Source: an uncultured Bacteroidales bacterium (GTDB lineage: Bacteria; Bacteroidota; Bacteroidia; Bacteroidales; P3). From it: a DNA stretch of 64,000 nucleotides. The stretch is taken from contig CAMVMF010000004.1 of NCBI GenBank assembly GCA_947168515.1, positions 1 to 64,000 of the forward strand. The letters run 5' to 3'. Made by a program: the position numbers and the translations under genes. Under the pieces are notes generated by a model. It saw nothing but the letters and a program-made list of their open reading frames with translations, was not told where the DNA came from and did not search any database. This document shows, piece after piece, positions 57,528 through 64,000 of this stretch (the first letter of the stretch is position 1; the number at the start of each line of letters is the position of its first letter).

Positions 57528-58454
57528 TTAGAGGGCTGCAAAGGCTTGGGAACGGCTGCTGAAGTATGCCTTTTCTTCTGCGGTCAGAAATTCGATGTCG
57601 TTGATTGACGCAACAGGGGCGGTCAGTCGGTTCTCGGCAGACCAGTGTACAAGTTTGATGCAGAAACGAGCCCATGCTGCTATTTTCTCGTAGTTGGTGC
57701 TGCCTTGGTGTTGGCGAAACTCGATTGTGTGATGTCTGCCCCAGGATGTGGCGTTGATTTTGTAGTAGCGGTCGTTGCTGAACACGTTGCAGATGTCACG
57801 GGCTGTCGTGGCTGCGGTCAGTTCGCCTTCGCTGATGTTGCCGTGCAGGGGTTGGCAGTAGTGGTTGCCGCTTCGTCTGCTGGGTGCCATGAATGAATCA
57901 ATGACGGCTTCAAGATGGTAGTAGTTGGCGAACACGTTGCAGTATTGCCTTTCGCTGATGTTGCCGCCTACGTGGACGTGCAGACCCGTGGAGCGGTTCA
58001 CCCTTGCACCAGCCTCGGTGAGGGTACTGCAACACGCCTTGAGGCTGTCGAAGCCTTGCTTGCTGTTGTTGAGTATGGGGCTGACACATTCGATTGGGTC
58101 GTTGCCGTGGATTGAGCTGTCGGGAACGAGTTTGTAGTGGCTGCGGTTGTCGGTGTGGTTGTACGACTCATGGCGAAAGTCCAGACCATGACGGCTGGCG
58201 ATGATGCCGATTGTGTTGGGTCGTGCGTTGCAGCACTCTATTTCCACGCCGAAGGTGTACGATGCGAGGAGCTGCCGCCTTGCCCTGTCCGCCGCCGCTG
58301 CTTTCAGTCCCTGCCGTGCCACCATCCGCTCGGTGAAGAATAGGGTCTGAATGTCGGTCTCGGTAAGTCCGATTTTGAGGAGTTTCTGCCGCTTTTCGGC
58401 TTTCGTGGCTTTCTCTTTCATTATGGCTTGCGCCTGTTCTCTTATGGTACTCAT
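57528..58454 (-). CDS. Amidoligase-family (glutamine synthetase-like COOH-NH2 ligase) protein
   Basis: YTFGVEIECCN; STGLHVHVGG; TIEFRQHQGS. Confidence 0.82.
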   Translation of the reverse strand: MSTIREQAQAIMKEKATKAEKRQKLLKIGLTETDIQTLFFTERMVARQGLKAAAADRARRQLLASYTFGVEIECCNARPNTIGIIASRHGLDFRHESYNHTDNRSHYKLVPDSSIHGNDPIECVSPILNNSKQGFDSLKACCSTLTEAGARVNRSTGLHVHVGGNISERQYCNVFANYYHLEAVIDSFMAPSRRSGNHYCQPLHGNISEGELTAATTARDICNVFSNDRYYKINATSWGRHHTIEFRQHQGSTNYEKIAAWARFCIKLVHWSAENRLTAPVASINDIEFLTAEEKAYFSSRSQAFAAL

Positions 58455-58472
58455 TGCTGGGGGTGTTTGGGA

Positions 58473-58790
58473 TTATTGCTTGGTTATGCCATCGAGTAAG
58501 TTAGAGGGGGTGTTTACAAGTTCATCCTCTTGGTCGAGGACAGCCGAAAAGCCAACAAAATCCTGCACTTCTTTGACGAGGCTGCTGCCCGCCTCTTCAA
58601 GGTCGTGGAAGTTGGCTTCGAGCTTGCCCTCTTCATCCTCTTTTTGGAATGTGCCGACAAATTCAAGTATGTCGCTGAACACGCAGAACACTCGGCGGTA
58701 GAGTTCAATCGCAGCCTTGGTGCGGTTCGACAGATTGGTGGTTGCCGTTGCGGTCTGTTGTGCCGCTGTGGTGTTGGTCTTGTTGCTCAT
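58473..58790 (-). CDS. Element-encoded small protein of unknown function
   Basis: 105-aa ORF in the same operon orientation, acidic/Thr-rich. Confidence 0.5.
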   Translation of the reverse strand: MSNKTNTTAAQQTATATTNLSNRTKAAIELYRRVFCVFSDILEFVGTFQKEDEEGKLEANFHDLEEAGSSLVKEVQDFVGFSAVLDQEDELVNTPSNLLDGITKQ

Positions 58791-58809
58791 CTTTTTTGTG
58801 TTTTATGGG

Positions 58810-59133
58810 TTAAACAATGCTGATTAGGTTTGCTTTCTTGAAGCAGCGCCAAGCCTGCTTTTCGCTGTCGAAGTAGGTCTGCACGGTGTCGTTCTTCTGC
58901 CGCGGGTTGCCGTCGCTGGTCGGGGGAATCAAGGCGGCTGCAAGGGTTCCGTATGCCTCGCGGATTGTGCCGTCCACTTTCTGAAAGTAGAACTTTACGA
59001 TGCGGCTCTTCATTGCCACACGAAGTTTGAAGTTGCGCCACGCCGTCTTGAGCGCGTCCGAAAGGGTCATACCGTTGCGCTTGACGAACTGCCAGGCGGT
59101 CTGCATAATGTCTTTTAATGTCTCTCTTTTCAT
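58810..59133 (-). CDS. SH3-barrel-like DUF2693/WYL_2-type protein
   Basis: LSDALKTAWRNFKLRVAMKSRIVKFYFQKVDGTIREAYGTL. Confidence 0.65.
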   Translation of the reverse strand: MKRETLKDIMQTAWQFVKRNGMTLSDALKTAWRNFKLRVAMKSRIVKFYFQKVDGTIREAYGTLAAALIPPTSDGNPRQKNDTVQTYFDSEKQAWRCFKKANLISIV

Positions 59134-59404
59134 TGCTGTGAAAATTTATATTGTTGTATTATTTCTTAATTTTACACCGCAAAGATACAACATTATTTTA
59201 ATATGATAAAATTTTTAACACTTTTATTTTACTTTTCTTTATATTTATTGAATTCAAATATTTGATTATTACTTATATTACAACGATACAAAATTTTACT
59301 TTATTTTATAACTCAAACTATATTTTAACAAATAATTTTGCTTTTATTTCTGCAATTTGAGTATATTTTGTATCTTTGCAATTGGATTTTGATATAATTA
59401 AATA

Positions 59405-59704
59405 ATGGATTTTAGAAGCAACATTAAAGCACTGTGTAAGTTACACGGCATTACACAGAAAGAGCTGGCGGAGAAAATCGGCATAACGAACTCCGCACTC
59501 AACATCTCGTTGAGCAAAAATAATCCTCGTTATTCAACCCTTGAGAGCATCGCCGAGGCTCTTGACGTGAGCGTGTCGCAGCTCCTGCAAACGCCGGAAG
59601 AGTGGGAACTGCAGAACGAGCAGCAGCCAGCCGAGGAGAATGCAAAGGTGCTGTGCTGCCCCCACTGCGGAGAGGAAATCGAACTTTACATCAAGGCTCT
59701 GTAG
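59405..59704 (+). CDS. XRE-family regulator with C-terminal zinc-ribbon-like CxxC
   Basis: HTH ITQKELAEKIGITNSALNISLSKNNPRYSTLESIAEALDVSVSQLL; VLCCPHCGEEIEL. Confidence 0.85.
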   Translation: MDFRSNIKALCKLHGITQKELAEKIGITNSALNISLSKNNPRYSTLESIAEALDVSVSQLLQTPEEWELQNEQQPAEENAKVLCCPHCGEEIELYIKAL

Positions 59705-59706
59705 GG

Positions 59707-59832
59707 ATGGATGTCCATACGGTTGAGGTTCTGCGAGCGGTGGTCGCCATAAGCGCAACCGTCTCTTTTGTTGCGTCGGTGGTGCTGCTGTGCCTTATCG
59801 TACTCCAGCGTCGGGAAGACAAACGCAAATAG
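59707..59832 (+). CDS. Small single-TM protein (41 aa)
   Basis: MDVHTVEVLRAVVAISATVSFVASVVLLCLIVLQRREDKRK, 2 nt after the XRE stop. Confidence 0.5.
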   Translation: MDVHTVEVLRAVVAISATVSFVASVVLLCLIVLQRREDKRK

Positions 59833-59886
59833 ACATCGCCCTGCGACCGTTCGGCGGTGTGCCTGGTGTACTCCTGCGCTGACCGT

Positions 59887-60014
59887 CTACGGATTTGTAG
59901 AAACTGCGAAAGGAGTATCTACAGATTTGTAGAAACCACGAAAGGAGAGCCTACAGATTTGTAGAAACCACGAAAGGAGAGCCTACAGATTTGTAGAAAC
60001 TGCGGATAGGAGTT
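59887..60014. repeat. Four tandem 32-bp iteron-like repeats ctacagatttgtagaaaccacgaaaggagagc
   Basis: Phase at 59887, 59919, 59951, 59983; copies 2-4 begin with the dyad CTACA-GATT-TGTAG (copy 1 has CTACG). Confidence 0.93.
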
Positions 60015-60059
60015 TGTAGAAACTGCGAATACAGCCGACAGATCTGTGCCGACGTATGG

Positions 60060-60095
60060 GCAAAAGAAAAGCCCGCTCCGATGAGGGAACGGGCT
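60060..60095 (-). terminator. Intrinsic terminator of the HigBA-like operon
   Basis: AGCCCG (60070-60075)/CGGGCT (60090-60095) hairpin; minus strand continues TTTTCTTTTG. Confidence 0.7.
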
Positions 60096-60169
60096 GTGTG
60101 CTGTCAGTCAGCAATAGTTGGGCTTTTGTTGCCGTTGGTCTGTCTGTGTGTTGCGAAAAAGCAAGGGGA

Positions 60170-60496
60170 TTACCAAAGAGCCACCCTGCCCATATCGCCA
60201 AGGTCAATGCTGGCGGTCTTTGCACCGAGAGCTTTGAACGCACGGAGGATTGATGAGTACGCAGGGCTTTTGCCGTTCTCAATCTTCGACACTTGGGATT
60301 TCTGTACCCCCATACGCTCACCGAGCTGCTCTTGGGTAAGTCCCTGTTTCCTGCGTTCTGCCTTGATTGCCTCGCCTATGCGATAATCATCGAGAGCCTT
60401 GCGGACTTCTGCCTCGTATTCTTCCCTTTCAGGAGTGCCTTTCTTGCCAACGTATTTGTCGAGCATCTGCTCTTGTGTCATTGCTTCCATATCCAT
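60170..60496 (-). CDS. XRE-family antitoxin, HigA-like
   Basis: RIGEAIKAERRKQGLTQEQLGERMGVQKSQVSKIENGK; start overlaps the toxin stop (TAATG). Confidence 0.82.
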   Translation of the reverse strand: MDMEAMTQEQMLDKYVGKKGTPEREEYEAEVRKALDDYRIGEAIKAERRKQGLTQEQLGERMGVQKSQVSKIENGKSPAYSSILRAFKALGAKTASIDLGDMGRVALW

Positions 60497-60822
60497 TATT
60501 TTTTGAAGTACAGGTTTCTTATTTGTTCTGCTTTTGTAATTTCTTTTCTTGGTGTCTTTTGCGTCTTTTTCTCTATTCCGTGTGTGGCCACAATCAACGT
60601 ATCGGTTCGAGTATCCCAAAACGAGAACAGTCTGTATTCGTTGCCGCTGTATTCTGTGCGGAGTTCCCATATTTCTGACCCTTCAAGTTTTTTGAACAGC
60701 CTTGTGTCTTTCACACCACCGCACACCAGGTCGGCATTAAAGAATATCTTGCGCCTTGCCTTGTCGGGTAACGAACCGATAAAGTCTTGTGCGTCTTTAA
60801 GATATATCACTTTTGCATTCAT
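60496..60822 (-). CDS. HigB/RelE-type toxin (Gp49-like)
   Basis: VKDTRLFKKLEGSEIWELRTEYSGNEYRLFSFWD...HGIEKKTQKTPRKEITKAEQIRN. Confidence 0.85.
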   Translation of the reverse strand: MNAKVIYLKDAQDFIGSLPDKARRKIFFNADLVCGGVKDTRLFKKLEGSEIWELRTEYSGNEYRLFSFWDTRTDTLIVATHGIEKKTQKTPRKEITKAEQIRNLYFKK

Positions 60823-60911
60823 CATTTCTTGATGTTTGATGTTGCAAAGATACAAAATATTTCCGACATAGGAAACTTTTTTGAAACATTTTTAAGAAAA
60901 GGCACAAAGAA

Positions 60912-60960
60912 AGCCCCACCATACAAATAGGACAACAGACGGAGAATTGTTGGTGGGGCT
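60912..60960 (-). terminator. Possible terminator downstream of tape-measure-like gene
   Basis: 10-bp stem AGCCCCACCA/TGGTGGGGCT with a long loop; U-rich on the minus strand after the stem. Confidence 0.45.
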
Positions 60961-60984
60961 GGCACAATAGGTATTGCCGTGCTT

Positions 60985-63900
60985 TTAATTTCTTATCTTA
61001 ACTCCGCGCATTTCGATTGTGTCTTTCAAATTATGGATGTCGTTGTCGATACGGACAAGACGCTCCGTGTAGATCTCAATCTGCCGGACACTGCCGAGTA
61101 TGGCGTTGGTGTTGTCGCGGATGATGTTGGAGTTTTCGGAGATTGTGAACGTATGCCCCTGGATGGTGGTGGCTCTGCCGTTCAGTTCGTCCACGCTGTC
61201 CTGCGAGGCTGTGGCAATGCCACGAGCCTGGGCAGAGCGGTCGTTGGCAGAGTCACCCCAGCCGAGTCCAGCCAAAGAGAATTGCTGGCGTACCTGCTCC
61301 CACAGGTCAGTTATGCCGCGACCAGTGGCACGCATATCGTTAGCTATTTGAGTGAAGTCTGCTGCGCTCCAATCCACATTTGCCTGCCATCCCTCCACAC
61401 TTGTATCAATGCCCTGCTGTTGTGCTAACTGTTTTTGGTAATTGTTGATTACTTGGTTGAGTCGCTGCATCAACGGCTGAACGAAAACAGTCTGATAGAT
61501 TATGTTCTTAATCATATCGTCAATGCTTTCGTCTATTTTCTTGAACACGGTAGTGAGGTTGTCGCCGAACTCCTTGAAGATGTCGAGCCACTTGTTTGCG
61601 AGGCTCTGCATATCTATGCCAGCAAGTCCCTCAAACATCTCGCGCACTCGTTCCTGTATGCTGTACGTTGCCTCGGCAATCTTGTTGTCAAGTTCGACAA
61701 TCTCATCGGAGTTCTCGGAATAACCTTGAGCCAGAAGCTCATTTCTTTTTTGACGAAGCAGGTCGAGAGAGAGTTGGTCACCTTTTAGCAGGATATTGAA
61801 ATATTCAATCGCATTAAGAGAGCCTTGCTCATACAAGGCGTTCATCTCCTCAATTAAAGCCTTGCGGCGAAGGTCTAACTCGTAGTCTTTGTGGTTCTCT
61901 TGATTGGCATATTGGTGTGTGATATTGCTCTCCACTCCGTGACCCCAATTAAGATAAAGGTTCATCAATCTACGAAGGTCTGCCTCTGATAACGTTTCGT
62001 GGTTTTTTAGTTTGTCAAACGATGCATTCGTTTCTGCACTCCATCCTTCACGATATACAGGCAAATCAAAATTTCTGAACAACTCCCACAAGTGATCCCA
62101 ATCGAGTTGGGAAAAGGCGGCAAAAGTATCTGCCCCATTTCTTAATGCTCTCCAGTTGCTCTCGCTATCGTAATTTGAATCAGAACGCAGGGAATTGATT
62201 GCATCAAGGAGCGATTTTCTGTAATTGCCATAGTCAAGTGACGAAATAGTGCTGTGCAGACTGTCAACAGAACTGATAAGCGAGCCTATGCCGCTGATAA
62301 CTTCCGAAAGATAGTCGTGTGCCTCTTCCGTGCGTTGCTCCTCTTCCTCTGCCCTTTGTGCGTCGGATTCCAATATGCCAGTCAGAACCCCCTGCCCGAT
62401 GCCGAGGACTGCGCCGATGACCGCTCCCCAACCGCCACCAATCTGGGCACCTGCGGCGGCATAGCTCCCTGCGGTGGAGATAGTGTCGGCGATGTCCTGG
62501 AACGTGTCGGCCATCTGCTCCAGCTTGGCGTTGTTGGTGGCCTCTGCGAACTCACGCATAGCGTCAGCGAGACCGCCGACAATGCTCGACACCTTGCCCA
62601 GTCCGTTGACAAGGTAATCCACGCCCCGCTGCACCTCTTCCTTGGTCTTGCCCGTGAAAGCGTCGGAGAACGCCTCTTTGAGGCTGTAGCCCTTGCTCAT
62701 ATCACGCAGCTCGTTGCGAACCTCACGGATTCTCTGCTTGAGACTATCGAACTCGTCGGCGGTGAGGTGGGCTTGGTAGGCAAGGTTGAAATCATCGAGG
62801 CTCATCCCCTCCATTTCGTCAAGGGCGCGCTTCGCCTCCTCGATGTTCTCGACGGTCTGCTCATTGAACACGTCCCCGATGTTGTTTCGGATGAACTCCT
62901 GCTGTAGGTTCTTGACGGTTTGCTTGTATTGTTTTTCCAGTTCTTTCAATGAGGCTTGAAGTGCCGCCTTCTTCTTCGGGTCTGCCTCGGCATTTGCCGC
63001 CGCCTCAAGTTCGGCACGTTTTGTGCTATACTCTTCGTCGGTGTTGGTCAACTGCTGTTGAAATCCCACATAATCACCAAGGAGCATATCAAAAAGTTCT
63101 TTCTGTTTCGATCTGTATGCTTGGTCGAAAAGAGCGAGCTGTTCATCCGATGCGCCTTTTTCCATCAGCTTGGCACGGTCAGCGTTGTATTGTTTTTCAA
63201 GTGCTATCCGCTGGGCAAAATATGACGAATCCGCCTCAATGATGCCAGCAATTGCTTCACGTTCATTCTGCTTCCATTTCGCATTCTCGTTCTCTCTGAT
63301 TACGGCGAAACTATTAGCTATATCGACCAAACCTTGGCTGTATGATTCGAGTTCGTCGGAAGATAGCCCACTGTTCTCGTCGATGGGTTTGGCTCCGTTG
63401 TACGGGTTACTTTCGCTATCCGATTTCGGATGTTGTGCTGCCCATTCCTTTGCTTTCAGCTTTCGCCATTCGTTGACTTTTTCTTTTTCCTGTTCCTCAA
63501 TCTTCGCGATTTCCTTTCGGTGGTTAAGGTCGAGCTGCTTTAATGTTTTGTCAAGGCCGCTCTCCATTGCGTCAATACCGATTTGTTCAATATCCCACGC
63601 CGTTTGCCGCTCGAGCTGCCCGGCAGATTGCCTGTATGCTGCCATAGCCTGTTCGTACTCGCGTTGCAGCCGTTTCTGCGTTTCCCGGTTGCGACGTGTC
63701 TGTTCGCTTCGTTCCCTCGCCCGTGACTCCTCTTCCCTCTTTTTGTTTCCATAGAGACCGTACAGCTTTGATTCTATCTGTTCGATTTCTTGGTCAATCT
63801 CAAGGATGGATTTTTGCCCTTCGGCAGTCTCTTTGCTGTATAAGGCTTTCCTTTTCTGCGCACGGGCGATGTCCCAGTTGAGGGATGCCATTTGGATGAG

Positions 63901-64000
63901 AAGAGCTTTTTCGTATTCTCCGCCTGCAACAGCTTTCTCAAGAGCCTGTGTATAGGCATCCTGCATCGAGTGTTCTGCGACACTTTTGCCGGAGCGTGCA
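60985..64000 (-). CDS. Phage tail tape-measure-like protein, 5' end outside the window
   Basis: Frame stays open to base 64000 on the minus strand; long coiled coil plus a Gly/Ala hydrophobic segment (AAGAQIGGGWGAVIGAVLGIGQGVLTGI). Confidence 0.65.
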   Translation of the reverse strand, partial: ARSGKSVAEHSMQDAYTQALEKAVAGGEYEKALLIQMASLNWDIARAQKRKALYSKETAEGQKSILEIDQEIEQIESKLYGLYGNKKREEESRARERSEQTRRNRETQKRLQREYEQAMAAYRQSAGQLERQTAWDIEQIGIDAMESGLDKTLKQLDLNHRKEIAKIEEQEKEKVNEWRKLKAKEWAAQHPKSDSESNPYNGAKPIDENSGLSSDELESYSQGLVDIANSFAVIRENENAKWKQNEREAIAGIIEADSSYFAQRIALEKQYNADRAKLMEKGASDEQLALFDQAYRSKQKELFDMLLGDYVGFQQQLTNTDEEYSTKRAELEAAANAEADPKKKAALQASLKELEKQYKQTVKNLQQEFIRNNIGDVFNEQTVENIEEAKRALDEMEGMSLDDFNLAYQAHLTADEFDSLKQRIREVRNELRDMSKGYSLKEAFSDAFTGKTKEEVQRGVDYLVNGLGKVSSIVGGLADAMREFAEATNNAKLEQMADTFQDIADTISTAGSYAAAGAQIGGGWGAVIGAVLGIGQGVLTGILESDAQRAEEEEQRTEEAHDYLSEVISGIGSLISSVDSLHSTISSLDYGNYRKSLLDAINSLRSDSNYDSESNWRALRNGADTFAAFSQLDWDHLWELFRNFDLPVYREGWSAETNASFDKLKNHETLSEADLRRLMNLYLNWGHGVESNITHQYANQENHKDYELDLRRKALIEEMNALYEQGSLNAIEYFNILLKGDQLSLDLLRQKRNELLAQGYSENSDEIVELDNKIAEATYSIQERVREMFEGLAGIDMQSLANKWLDIFKEFGDNLTTVFKKIDESIDDMIKNIIYQTVFVQPLMQRLNQVINNYQKQLAQQQGIDTSVEGWQANVDWSAADFTQIANDMRATGRGITDLWEQVRQQFSLAGLGWGDSANDRSAQARGIATASQDSVDELNGRATTIQGHTFTISENSNIIRDNTNAILGSVRQIEIYTERLVRIDNDIHNLKDTIEMRGVKIRN

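Noticed and set aside
59887-60014. CRISPR array
   Set aside because: 32-bp units abut with no spacers and no cas genes nearby; better described as iterons.

Overview
Bacteroidales-type (Bacteroidota) chromosomal window. Support comes from T9SS type-A C-terminal sorting domains, TTTG-N19-TAnnTTTG promoters, BspA/DUF285 repeats and PNGase F-like and SWIM-SNF2 families. About 0-56.4 kb is mostly core chromosome: two paralogous T9SS cargo genes, tadA, prmC, pnuC, recQ, rplM-rpsI-rpsB-tsf, asnS, a mannose-1-P guanylyltransferase, thyA, dtd, a uvrD/pcrA-type helicase, a CNNM/CBS transporter, a GH2 beta-galactosidase, a PNGase F-like protein and rsgA. Within it are repeat-rich islands: a 30-bp VNTR at the left edge, a BspA-like lipoprotein locus with a hairpin-rich leader, a 23-bp VNTR that overruns a DUF4160 pseudogene, and a palindrome-flanked in-frame insertion in a DUF4838 gene. 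From about 56.4 kb to the right edge is an integrated phage-like element. It contains a class-II glutamine amidotransferase plus a GS-like amidoligase operon, a divergent XRE/zinc-ribbon regulator, four 32-bp iteron-like repeats with dyad symmetry, a HigBA-like module and a 5'-truncated tape-measure-like gene. The strongest leads are the amidoligase/GATase operon with its regulator, the iterons, the leader RNAs upstream of rpsB and of the BspA locus, and the palindrome-flanked microsatellite insertions between rpsB and tsf and inside the DUF4838 gene. No tRNA, rRNA or CRISPR array was recognised. All family calls were made by eye and need HMM confirmation.
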